From positions 88,868 to 145,660 of the forward strand of contig KQ959264.1 of assembly GCA_001552775.1 (NCBI GenBank): 56,793 bases of DNA, given 5' to 3'. This stretch comes from Bacteroidales bacterium KA00251. Lineage in GTDB: Bacteria > Bacteroidota > Bacteroidia > Bacteroidales > Porphyromonadaceae. Of the stretch, positions 44,773-53,684 are shown in pieces. How positions within the stretch are numbered: position 1 is the stretch's first letter; each line of letters begins with the position of its first letter. The translations under genes and the position numbers were made by a program. Under the pieces are notes generated by a model, which was given only the letters and a program-made list of their open reading frames with translations, had not been told where the DNA came from and ran no database searches.

Positions 44773-46029
44773 ATGATAGTAAGAAGTTTTTCTTTCCTTC
44801 TGAGACATCTCCTCTTTACCCTCTGTTTTAGCCTTCTGGCAATGTATGGGCTCAAGGCTCAACAGGATCTGCCCAACAAGTCTTCTAGTCAAGATGAAGA
44901 AAAGGTAAAAGTGGGGATAAGCGGATACATACAAGGTCTAGTAGCCATAGGTCAAAAAAATGCTACTTCCACTGTAGGTACCTCTACAAAAGAGCAAGAT
45001 GGAATGTTTATGAGAATGGGGATTCGCAGAGGATACCTCACCACAAAAGCTTCCTACAAAGCTCTTTCTGCTGTCACACAGCTACTTGTTACCGACAAAT
45101 CCTTAGGAATATTTCAAGCATATCTTCGATACAACCCCACGATGCATCCAGAGCACCGTCTTACCTTTGGGCTAACCACCGTCCCTTTTGGTTATGAACT
45201 GGTAATAAGTAGCCGAGACCTGGAGAGCTTCGAAAGAGCTGCATACTATAGCGACCTCTTCCCGACCATCATAGATATGGGGATATACTACCATTATTCT
45301 CCATCCTTCTCAATTCAGCACGCTATCAATTTTTTCACACTAGACCTTGGACTCCTCTCTGGCAATAGTACCTTTGGAATGAGAAAAGCTTTGCCCGATA
45401 TAATCGGAAGGATTGTATTTGGGCATAAGGATAGTAAAATGAAACGACTCTACGGAGTAAGTGGTTACTATGGCTATACAACAGCTGTTGGAAAGCAGTA
45501 CGCTCGCCGTATTTATTTAGGAACTCATCTTGACTACCAGCTACACCTTACTGATGGTGACCTTAAGTTTAGGCTTGAAACTCTTGGAGGATGGCAATCT
45601 GGTACTCCCCAAACAAACTGTGCTGTAGGAAGTAGCTCTCCCGAGAAGAAGGGAGCAGAGCAATTCGTTCTTCTTGAACGTCCTTTTTTGGGTGCGATGG
45701 GTATGCTAGTATACAAAAGTAAACGACTTCCTATTGAAGGATTTGTGAAATACGACTACTATAACAGAAACCTCAATCTTAAACAGCGACTTGCAAGCCC
45801 AAGTATACATCAAGATCTTCACTATAAAGCAGAAGGTGTATCGCATAGAGGTACAATAGGCTTAAACTCCTATTTCTTCAAAAACCGCCTCCGTCTCTCT
45901 GCACACTATGAGTTAAATGCTCAAGAAGGAGGATACTATGCCAATCCCAATGATACTCTTTCCCCTCTACAAACCTTTTGGATTCCACAAAATGACCTTT
46001 TCCTACTAGGAGCACAAATCATTTTTTAA
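44773..46029 (+). CDS. Outer-membrane beta-barrel (porin-like) protein
   Basis: 418 residues. A signal peptide ends near LKAQ|QDLP (about residue 30). The rest alternates in the way of a 14-18 strand barrel, with many aromatic girdle residues, and ends in phenylalanine (LLGAQIIF), as outer-membrane barrels do. It resembles the phosphate-selective porin (OprP/OprO) superfamily, though I cannot fix the substrate. It is separated from its neighbours by about 100 bases on each side and probably has its own promoter. Confidence 0.72.
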   Translation: MIVRSFSFLLRHLLFTLCFSLLAMYGLKAQQDLPNKSSSQDEEKVKVGISGYIQGLVAIGQKNATSTVGTSTKEQDGMFMRMGIRRGYLTTKASYKALSAVTQLLVTDKSLGIFQAYLRYNPTMHPEHRLTFGLTTVPFGYELVISSRDLESFERAAYYSDLFPTIIDMGIYYHYSPSFSIQHAINFFTLDLGLLSGNSTFGMRKALPDIIGRIVFGHKDSKMKRLYGVSGYYGYTTAVGKQYARRIYLGTHLDYQLHLTDGDLKFRLETLGGWQSGTPQTNCAVGSSSPEKKGAEQFVLLERPFLGAMGMLVYKSKRLPIEGFVKYDYYNRNLNLKQRLASPSIHQDLHYKAEGVSHRGTIGLNSYFFKNRLRLSAHYELNAQEGGYYANPNDTLSPLQTFWIPQNDLFLLGAQIIF

Positions 46030-46055
46030 GCATGTAGTCTCTAGGAAAAAGTCTG

Positions 46056-46063
46056 TAACTTTA
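46056..46063 (+). promoter_or_regulatory. Probable -7 box of ssb
   Basis: TAACTTTA, one base off TAnnTTTG, 71 bases before ssb. Confidence 0.35.
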
Positions 46064-46134
46064 CACCCCACAAAAAAAATACTCTTCGCAAAAACCTTTT
46101 AAGTAGAAACGCAATAGATCAATCAAGCAATACC

Positions 46135-46497
46135 ATGTCTCTCAACAAAGTTCTTATGATCGGGTTTGTAGGTAAAGACCCAGAAGTGCGTTATTTCGAC
46201 AACAATCAATGTGTTGCAAACTTCAGTCTTGCCCTAAAAAGACCAGCTTTTCGCTCCAAAGCAGGACATATTGTACCCGAGCAAACAGATTGGATAAAAG
46301 TTTCCACGAGGGGAGAGGTGGCATTGTATACCGAAAAATACGTCAAAAAAGGGAGTCGCATCTTAGTTGAAGGGCGACTAAGTACTCGTACATACACCGA
46401 TAAGCAGGGCGTACAACAATACATTACGGAAGTTATAGCAGAAAGAATCAACTTTGTAGACTACAAGTCTACCTCCTCCAATGAGAGTGGCAACTAG
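46135..46497 (+). CDS. ssb: Single-stranded DNA-binding protein
   Basis: OB-fold protein coating single-stranded DNA. It begins MSLNKVLMIGFVGKDPEVRY and carries VANFSLALKR, TDWIKVSTRGEVA and GSRILVEGRLSTRTY, all standard. At 120 residues it is short and ends SSNESGN, without the acidic DDDIPF-like tip that most bacterial SSBs use to recruit partners. It may be a second SSB. ssb next to gldE is a recurring arrangement in Bacteroidetes. Confidence 0.92.
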   Translation: MSLNKVLMIGFVGKDPEVRYFDNNQCVANFSLALKRPAFRSKAGHIVPEQTDWIKVSTRGEVALYTEKYVKKGSRILVEGRLSTRTYTDKQGVQQYITEVIAERINFVDYKSTSSNESGN

Positions 46498-46659
46498 ACT
46501 CTTTGCATTAAAAAGTCCGATACCCCTATGGCAAAAGTCTCCAGTCTCTTTATAAGCTCTTTTATTCACTTTTTGAGTAGCTACAATTATACATCTTCGC
46601 TTATTAGCTACTATGTTTTATAATTTAGCTTCTTGTATAGGTAAGTTCTTTTATTATCA

Positions 46660-48000
46660 ATGGACTATTGGTACGCACTTTTTGAAGGCGTGAAGGTGCA
46701 ACCCTTCACATGGCAAGTAGGGTTTGCGCTCTTCTTTGTCCTCTTTTTATTGCTTTTTTCGGGTTATATGTCTTCATCGGAGACAGCTTTCTTCTCTCTT
46801 AGCCCACAAGACCTAGCTACAATCAAAGAAAGTGATGCTTCGTCAGACAAAAAACTATTACACCTTTTAGGACAAAGTGAACAGCTTTTAGCAACTATCC
46901 TTATTGGCAATAACATTGTCAATATTGGGGTAGTATTTCTAAGTAACTATATTATTACCAGCTTGGTCGACTTTGGCAGTTCCATCGCACTAAGTTTTAT
47001 CCTTCAAACCATTGGACTCACCTTTATCTTACTCCTCTTCGGCGAGATTACCCCAAAAGTCATAGCTCGCCAAAATCCTCTTAAAATGAGTCGATTGTCT
47101 GCTCCTCTTATGTCCATTCTATTTAAAGGACTTACCCCAGGGGCCAAGGCTTTAACAAGGACTTCTAGGCTATCCGACAAGGGAAGCAAAAAAAGAAGAA
47201 AGCAATCAATTTCTGTAGATGACCTTTCCAAAGCAGTTGAGCTGACCGAGGGGAAGAGCCCCGAGCAAAGTGAGATCATGGAGGGGATCATCAAATTTCA
47301 CGACAAAACAGCGGTAGAGATAATGGTACCACGCATAGACATGGTAGACATAGACTACAGCTGGACCTTTGAACGGGTCCTCACCCTCATCAATGAATCG
47401 GGAAACTCTCGCCTACCGGTATACGAAGGGACTCAAGATACCATAAGGGGTATCCTCTATATCAAAGACTGTATTCCCTACATCAATTCTCCTAAAAATT
47501 TTGATTGGCACAAACTTATCCGACCTGCTTATTTTGTTCCAGAAAACAAAATGCTAGACGAGCTACTAGAAGAGTTTAGAGAGGAAAGAATCCACATGGC
47601 CATCGTTGTAGACGAGTATGGGGGTACTTCAGGACTCGTTACACTAGAAGACATTCTCGAAGAAATTGTGGGAGAAATTTCAGACGAGTATGACGAAGAA
47701 GAGCTTCCATACACCCTCCTTCAGGATGGCTCTTATCTATTTCAGGCAAAGACACAGATTACAGACTTTTGCCGTCTCATGGCTGTTGACGATGACTACT
47801 TTGATCAAATTGAGCAAGATGTGGATACATTAGGAGGAGTATTCCTAGAAAAAAAACAAGAAATTCCTCATGTAGGAGACAAGGTGAAGTTTCGCGATTT
47901 GCAACTTGAAATCACAGAAATGGATAAGTTTCGCATTCAACAAATGAGGGTAATTATCCCTCCTGAGATCGTTCAGAAGGGGACACCTATAGCGAAATAG
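46660..48000 (+). CDS. gldE: GldE-like CNNM/CBS/CorC-domain membrane protein
   Basis: Inner-membrane protein. The CNNM transmembrane domain (about 20-200) contains SGYMSSSETAFFSLSP and GEITPKVIA. A CBS pair follows (about 215-340: MVPRIDMVDID, NSRLPVYEGT, MAIVVDEYGGTSGLVTLEDI). A C-terminal CorC/HlyC domain (about 350-435) closes the protein. The same fold is seen in Mg/Co efflux proteins. The name GldE rests on the ssb neighbourhood and overall match. No gldD is next to it. Confidence 0.83.
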   Translation: MDYWYALFEGVKVQPFTWQVGFALFFVLFLLLFSGYMSSSETAFFSLSPQDLATIKESDASSDKKLLHLLGQSEQLLATILIGNNIVNIGVVFLSNYIITSLVDFGSSIALSFILQTIGLTFILLLFGEITPKVIARQNPLKMSRLSAPLMSILFKGLTPGAKALTRTSRLSDKGSKKRRKQSISVDDLSKAVELTEGKSPEQSEIMEGIIKFHDKTAVEIMVPRIDMVDIDYSWTFERVLTLINESGNSRLPVYEGTQDTIRGILYIKDCIPYINSPKNFDWHKLIRPAYFVPENKMLDELLEEFREERIHMAIVVDEYGGTSGLVTLEDILEEIVGEISDEYDEEELPYTLLQDGSYLFQAKTQITDFCRLMAVDDDYFDQIEQDVDTLGGVFLEKKQEIPHVGDKVKFRDLQLEITEMDKFRIQQMRVIIPPEIVQKGTPIAK

Positions 48001-48010
48001 AAACTACACC

Positions 48011-48649
48011 ATGAGTTATCGTCTCAAGCCCTCTATATCTCCAGTAGAGCCTACTGTCTTTTCTCTCCAGAAACTTATTGGATACTCTAAAGGAGAACCT
48101 TTTAACCAAGAAGAGCTTCAAATCGCTAAGACAAAGGCAATTAATTTTCTTTTTAAGGAAACTACACAGCTTAGGAAGTCTTCATCTGGACAGCCTTTTC
48201 TCACTTTGTCCAATGGTGGTACTTCAGCTCTTTCCATCAGTCACAATAAACTTTTTTTAGCACTGATCTCGGCTCCGCCCTCTTTTTCTTTAGGAGTGGA
48301 TATAGAATCTTACCGAGAGTCCATCTCTAATCTTGCTCCTCGTTTCCTTTCCGAAGAAGAGTGTCATCTAGTTCAACTTAGGATACAAAACGATCCTCGC
48401 AACAGCTCCTCTTTAGAAAAAATCTACTGTACCCAGCTATGGTGCGCCAAGGAGGCCGCTTATAAAGTGCTTTCGAGTAAGCACCCAAAGGTTGACTTTC
48501 GACGCTATTACAAAGTAGCGTGCTTTTCAGATCACCATGCGATTCTCCATTATCTAGGAGAGAATCCAATATCGCTAGTGATTCATTTTTTTCTTCATTC
48601 CTCCTACTGTTTAGCCTATACGCAAATTAGTAGAGAAAAAATTAGCTAA
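48011..48649 (+). CDS. 4'-phosphopantetheinyl transferase superfamily protein
   Basis: Transfers phosphopantetheine from CoA to carrier proteins. The family motifs are FSLGVDIES (D about 96) and WCAKEAAYKVLSSK (about residues 145-158). SISHNKLFLALIS precedes them. The 212 residues fit the Sfp/EntD-like class rather than the short AcpS. It begins 10 bases after gldE. Confidence 0.85.
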   Translation: MSYRLKPSISPVEPTVFSLQKLIGYSKGEPFNQEELQIAKTKAINFLFKETTQLRKSSSGQPFLTLSNGGTSALSISHNKLFLALISAPPSFSLGVDIESYRESISNLAPRFLSEEECHLVQLRIQNDPRNSSSLEKIYCTQLWCAKEAAYKVLSSKHPKVDFRRYYKVACFSDHHAILHYLGENPISLVIHFFLHSSYCLAYTQISREKIS

Positions 48650-48755
48650 TACCGAAAGGGAATAGATATAGAATGCTGATAAAGGCCACAAAAAAAATGC
48701 CCCAAACTGCAACTCGTTTCAAACGCCATACATATAGACCAACATTCCTTGCCAC
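48642..48755 (-). other. Possible small membrane-peptide frame or gene remnant
   Basis: A minus-strand frame of 37 codons from a GTG, overlapping the end of the transferase gene. It reads as a basic stretch (WRLKRVAVWG) followed by a hydrophobic segment (FVAFISILYLFPFGIS). The frame stays open another 14 codons upstream without an ATG. It could be chance, a small peptide or the decayed start of a membrane gene. Confidence 0.2.
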
Positions 48756-49032
48756 TGAAAAGAACTTGTAAGAGACCTGTTATACGCTTTTTTAAGTAAG
48801 ATAACTACGATCCTCTTTGGGGTAAAAACCAGAGTGCATTAAAATCTAGTTTAGACAAAAACTACAATTTGTTTATCAAGTGCAACTAGAGACCTAGTGT
48901 AACCTTTTTCCAAATCCTACAACTGTCTGTGCAAAGAGAAGTTCTATCTGCAAAGAAATGCAAGAAACCGTAAGGATATAGGATAGTAAAAAAAAATAGC
49001 TATCTTTGTATGGTACATAAGCTAACGATAAA
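48650..49032. other. Intergenic region upstream of fbp
   Basis: Apart from the minus-strand frame noted above and a -7 box close to fbp, I see nothing recognisable. No terminator hairpin is obvious after the transferase gene. Confidence 0.5.
49001..49008 (+). promoter_or_regulatory. -7 box of fbp
   Basis: TATCTTTG, an exact TAnnTTTG match, 25 bases before the fbp start, implying a leader of only about 18 bases. Confidence 0.6.
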
Positions 49033-51051
49033 ATGACACAAGATACTCCGACTCCACAAGACCTCCGAGACGATTTGCGTTACCTTCAGCTTTTGTCGGA
49101 AAGTTTTCCTACAACGGCAGCTGCCTCTACGGAAATCATTAACCTCGAAGCGATCCTCAATCTACCCAAAGGAACCGAGCATTTCTTAGCAGATGTACAT
49201 GGAGAGTATGAAGCTTTTGACCACGTTTTAAAAAATGCTTCGGGTACGATCCTCCGCAAAATCAAAGAAATTTTCGATACTTCAATGCTACAGCAAGAAA
49301 TGTCAGAATTGGCAACTCTTGTATACTACCCTCGCGAAGTATTGGAAAAAATGCAAAAAGAACTCGATGGAGAGACTCGAGCCGAGTGGTACAAAGTGAC
49401 CCTACACCGATTGGTTATGCTCTGTCGCAAAAGTAGCGAAAAGTATACCCGTTCAAAGGTGAGAAAGGCACTACCAAAGGAGTACAGCTATATTCTTGAA
49501 GAGCTTTTGCACGAAAAGGGAGACACTCCTTCAAAAGTAGCCTATACAGAGAGTATCTTCAACACCATTATATCCATAGACCAAGCAGACGACTTTATCA
49601 TTGCCTTGTGCCAAACAATCAAGAGAATGGTTATTGATCACCTGCATATCGTTGGAGATATATACGATCGTGGTCCTGGAGCCCAGCACATTATGGACAC
49701 TGTACTGGCATACCACCATGTAGACATTCAGTGGGGCAACCACGATATCTTGTGGATGGGAGCTGCAGCCGGCAACTTGGCTTGCATGGCTAATGTGATC
49801 CGTATTGCCCTCCGCTACGCCAACCTCGACACCATAGAAGATGGTTATGGTATCAACCTCCTTCCCCTAGCCACCTTTGCAATGGAGACCTATGATGGCG
49901 ATCCTTGTAGTTGCTTTCAACCCAAACTAGGTGATGCCGATGGCTCTCCAGACAGCAAAAGTGTCTGTCTCATAGGACAAATGCATAAAGCAATTGCGAT
50001 TATTCAATTCAAACTTGAATACCAGTTGATTCAAAAGCACCCTGAATATGGCATGGCTTCTCGCAACTTGCTTCACAAAATAAACTTTGAAGAGGGGACA
50101 ATAGATCTCAGCGGTACGGCTCCCAATGGTGGCTATGGTACCCACCCCATGAAGGATCGCAACTTTCCCACTATTGACTCCAAAGATCCTTACGCTCTTA
50201 CAGAAAGAGAGCTCTCTGTCGTTGAAAAACTTCGAGACTCATTTTTCAAAAGCGAAAAGCTACATCGCCATATACGAGGGATGTATAGCAAGGGTAGTAT
50301 GTACCTCGCTATCAATGGGAATCTTCTCTTTCATGCATCCATGCCACTTAATGAGCAAGGACAGCTAAAAGAGGTAGAAATCAATGGGGCAACGTTTAAA
50401 GGGAAAGCACTCTATGAGCATATAGAGACAATCGTACGTGAGGCCTATTTTGGGAAAAAGGGTTCCTCTGTAAGAGAAAATGCCTGCGACTATATGTGGT
50501 ATCTTTGGTGTGGTCCAGACTCTCCCCTCTTCGACAAAAGTGCAATGACCACTCTTGAACGCTATTTTGTAGAAGACAAAGCAACCCATACCGAGATAAA
50601 AGGCTATTACTACAAGTATCGAGGAGAAGAAGAGGTAGCGGATAGAATCCTCAAAGAATTTGACCTTCAAGGGGAAAACTGCCATATCATCAATGGACAC
50701 GTACCCGTGAAAGCGAAAAAAGGAGAAAAACCAGTGATGGCTGGTGGGAAACTTCTCGTAATTGATGGTGGCTTTAGTAGAGCATACCAGTCAACGACAG
50801 GCATTGCAGGCTACACGCTTATCTTCAACTCTCGAGGAATGCAGCTCGTACAGCACGAGCCCTTCTCTTGTAAAAAGGATGCTATTGAAAAGCTAGACGA
50901 TATAAAAAGTGTCTCTATCCTTACCCAACCCCTCAAAGAGCGTATTTATGTACGCGATACCAACGTGGGCACTAAGCTACAAGGGCAGATAGACAACCTC
51001 AAAAAACTGCTTATGGCCTATCGTCTAGGACTCATCAAGGAAAAGCCGTAG
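49033..51051 (+). CDS. fbp: Fructose-1,6-bisphosphatase, class III
   Basis: Gluconeogenic phosphatase of the class found in Firmicutes and Bacteroidetes. The calcineurin-like metal motifs are DVHGEYEAF (D54), GDIYDRGPG (D209) and WGNHD (N236), with NGHVPVKAKKGEKP and IDGGFSRAYQ further on. At 672 residues it matches the class III length and is unlike the 330-residue class I enzyme. It is apparently monocistronic. Confidence 0.95.
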   Translation: MTQDTPTPQDLRDDLRYLQLLSESFPTTAAASTEIINLEAILNLPKGTEHFLADVHGEYEAFDHVLKNASGTILRKIKEIFDTSMLQQEMSELATLVYYPREVLEKMQKELDGETRAEWYKVTLHRLVMLCRKSSEKYTRSKVRKALPKEYSYILEELLHEKGDTPSKVAYTESIFNTIISIDQADDFIIALCQTIKRMVIDHLHIVGDIYDRGPGAQHIMDTVLAYHHVDIQWGNHDILWMGAAAGNLACMANVIRIALRYANLDTIEDGYGINLLPLATFAMETYDGDPCSCFQPKLGDADGSPDSKSVCLIGQMHKAIAIIQFKLEYQLIQKHPEYGMASRNLLHKINFEEGTIDLSGTAPNGGYGTHPMKDRNFPTIDSKDPYALTERELSVVEKLRDSFFKSEKLHRHIRGMYSKGSMYLAINGNLLFHASMPLNEQGQLKEVEINGATFKGKALYEHIETIVREAYFGKKGSSVRENACDYMWYLWCGPDSPLFDKSAMTTLERYFVEDKATHTEIKGYYYKYRGEEEVADRILKEFDLQGENCHIINGHVPVKAKKGEKPVMAGGKLLVIDGGFSRAYQSTTGIAGYTLIFNSRGMQLVQHEPFSCKKDAIEKLDDIKSVSILTQPLKERIYVRDTNVGTKLQGQIDNLKKLLMAYRLGLIKEKP

Positions 51052-51146
51052 CAGTCGGAGCTATCAGCAATTGGCATTTGTGAGACACCTAGACGACCGA
51101 CGGCATAATAGAATAAGGAGATAGAATAAAAGGGAAAACCCTACAC

Positions 51147-53501
51147 ATGCAAAAAGGAAAGAAAAAAACAATTGTTATTCTCTGGAGTCTCTTTGGCTTG
51201 GGGTGGTTTTTTACAATTGTATTGTTTCTACTTATAGAGATTGGTGCAGTGGGCTATATGCCCCCCATTGAGAATCTTCAAAACCCTATTGACAAATACG
51301 CTTCTCAGCTCATTTCCTCCAATGGCGAAATCATTGGTAGCTATGCTAGGACTGGGAGCAATCGTATTTTTACAACTTACGAAAATCTTTCGCCCCATCT
51401 CGTTGATGCTCTTATAGCCACAGAAGACAGTCGGTTTTATTCCCATAGCGGAGTGGATGCGAAAGCCATTCTTAGAGCTATCATAAAAACAGGGATCCTC
51501 AGACAACGAGGAAGTGGTGGTGGTAGTACTATCACACAGCAACTTGCTAAGCAACTCTACTCTCCTAGAGCAGAAAACATTTTTGTAAGAGCTCTGCAGA
51601 AACCGATTGAGTGGGTTATTGCGCTCAAACTCGAACGCAACTACACCAAGGAGGAAATCATAAGCCTTTACTTCAATCAATTTGACTTCCTATACAACGC
51701 TATAGGTATCGAAAGTGCTTCCAAGACCTACTTCAATAAAAGTGCCTCTGAACTCACCATTGAAGAATCGGCTACACTAGTAGGGATGTGTAAAAACCCA
51801 GCTTTCTACAATCCTGTATTGCACGAAAATAGTAGCAAAAAAAGAAGAGATGTAGTGCTTGATCTAATGCGCAAAGCTGGTATGCTAAGCCGTCAAGAGG
51901 CCGATTCGCTTAAGCTTATTCCCCTCAAAGTGGAATTTCGCCAGATCGGTCATAACGAGGGTCTTGCCCCATACTTCAGAGAGCACCTTCGCATGTTGCT
52001 TACAGCAAAAAAGCCCAAGCGCTCGGACTACAACGAGTGGACCAAAGAGCAGTATAGTTTAGACTCATTAGCTTGGGAAACGAATCCTATCTATGGTTGG
52101 TGCAACAAAAATCGCAAATCCGATGGCTCTACTTATGATCTTTATGCCGATGGACTAAAGATCTATACCACGCTCAATAGTACCATGCAGCGCTATGCTG
52201 AAGAGGCTGTCTCAGAACACATCGGGGGGTATATACAAGCTATTTTTGACAACGAAAAGAAAAACTCACCAACGGGTCCCTTCTCCCCAAAAACTTCTGC
52301 TAAAGACAGGGAAGACATCATCAAGCGGGCCATCAAACAATCTGATCGCTTTTATCAGATGAGGCAAAACGGGGCCTCTCTAGATGAAATTGATAAAGCC
52401 TTCAATACCCCTCAAAGGATGAAAGTTTGGTCGTGGAGAGGAAGTCGCGACACGATAATGACCCCTCTAGACAGCATCCTCTATTACAAAAAGTTCCTCA
52501 GAGCTTCTTTTATGGCGATGAATCCATACAATGGACACATCTTGGCCTATGTGGGAGGAGTTGACTTTCGTACCTTCAAGTTTGATATGGTATACCAAGG
52601 AAGAAGACAGGTAGGATCTACGATCAAGCCTTTTCTCTACTCGCTTTCAATGATTGAAGGAATTAGCCCTTGCGATGAAATAATCCACGAACCCATTACC
52701 CTCTACGATGCCAATGGCCGTCCTTGGACTCCAAGAAGTGGTGGGGCTAGTAGGCAGGGAGAACCAGTCTCAATAACCTGGGGACTACAAAACTCTTCCA
52801 ACTGGGTGACCGCTTACCTTATGAGCAAAACCTCCCCTCTCACCTTTGTAAGAATGCTTAGAGGTTTTGGTATAAAGGGGAATATAGACCCCGTAATATC
52901 TCTTGCGGCAGGGACCCCTGATGTTTCGCTCTATGAAATGGTAAGTGCTTATACGGCATTCGTTACGCAAGGGATACGCTCGGAGCCCTTACCAATATCT
53001 CGAATTGAAGACCAATACGGCAATGTTATTGCCTCATTTACACCTCAAATGAGCGAAGTACTCCCAGCCGATGCAGCTCTCAAAATGCTTCACATGATGA
53101 GAGCGGTAGTAGATGGCGGTACAGGGGGGAGACTACGCTTCCGCTACGGACTAAAGATGCCCCTAGGAGGGAAAACAGGGACTACCCAAAACAATAGCGA
53201 TGGCTGGTTTATCGGCTTTTCTCCACAGATCGTTGCTGGATGCTGGGTAGGAGGTGAAGACCGCTCCATCCACTTCAATTCTACAGCATTTGGTCAAGGA
53301 GCCTCTGTATCGCTACCTGTTTTTGGACTCTTCATGGACAAGGTATACAAAGACCGTCGTCTTGGCTATAGCATAAATGATGCTTTTGAGGTACCCAAGG
53401 GATGGTCGCCATGTGGGGCATACAGCAACGACACCACAGCCACAGAGATAGTCTACGAGGAAGTCCCCTCTTTGGACGAAGCTGCTCCTGTAGAGGACTA
53501 A
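51147..53501 (+). CDS. mrcA: Penicillin-binding protein 1A (bifunctional transglycosylase/transpeptidase)
   Basis: Inner-membrane, periplasm-facing peptidoglycan synthase. One N-terminal transmembrane segment (about 10-30). The GT51 domain has EDSRFYSHSGVD (E93) and GGSTITQQLAKQLY. The transpeptidase has the SxxK motif STIK (S491), the SSN motif in NSSNWVTAYLM and KTGT near K676. Its 784 residues are typical. The C-terminal tail is Glu/Thr-rich. Class A PBP naming varies (mrcA/ponA). Confidence 0.94.
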   Translation: MQKGKKKTIVILWSLFGLGWFFTIVLFLLIEIGAVGYMPPIENLQNPIDKYASQLISSNGEIIGSYARTGSNRIFTTYENLSPHLVDALIATEDSRFYSHSGVDAKAILRAIIKTGILRQRGSGGGSTITQQLAKQLYSPRAENIFVRALQKPIEWVIALKLERNYTKEEIISLYFNQFDFLYNAIGIESASKTYFNKSASELTIEESATLVGMCKNPAFYNPVLHENSSKKRRDVVLDLMRKAGMLSRQEADSLKLIPLKVEFRQIGHNEGLAPYFREHLRMLLTAKKPKRSDYNEWTKEQYSLDSLAWETNPIYGWCNKNRKSDGSTYDLYADGLKIYTTLNSTMQRYAEEAVSEHIGGYIQAIFDNEKKNSPTGPFSPKTSAKDREDIIKRAIKQSDRFYQMRQNGASLDEIDKAFNTPQRMKVWSWRGSRDTIMTPLDSILYYKKFLRASFMAMNPYNGHILAYVGGVDFRTFKFDMVYQGRRQVGSTIKPFLYSLSMIEGISPCDEIIHEPITLYDANGRPWTPRSGGASRQGEPVSITWGLQNSSNWVTAYLMSKTSPLTFVRMLRGFGIKGNIDPVISLAAGTPDVSLYEMVSAYTAFVTQGIRSEPLPISRIEDQYGNVIASFTPQMSEVLPADAALKMLHMMRAVVDGGTGGRLRFRYGLKMPLGGKTGTTQNNSDGWFIGFSPQIVAGCWVGGEDRSIHFNSTAFGQGASVSLPVFGLFMDKVYKDRRLGYSINDAFEVPKGWSPCGAYSNDTTATEIVYEEVPSLDEAAPVED

Positions 53502-53684
53502 CAAAAGACCACCATTTACCAAGATCATTCAAGCAAAGGAGGTTGCAAATCTCCTTGGGGCTACAAGGCTCCCACCAAATAAGGAAATAAATAAGTATAA
53601 AGGCAACAATAGTTTTTTTGAAAGACTGTCTGATGAAAACTTTTACAGAGATGGACATAGCAGACAGAAAGAGAATTTAGTGAT

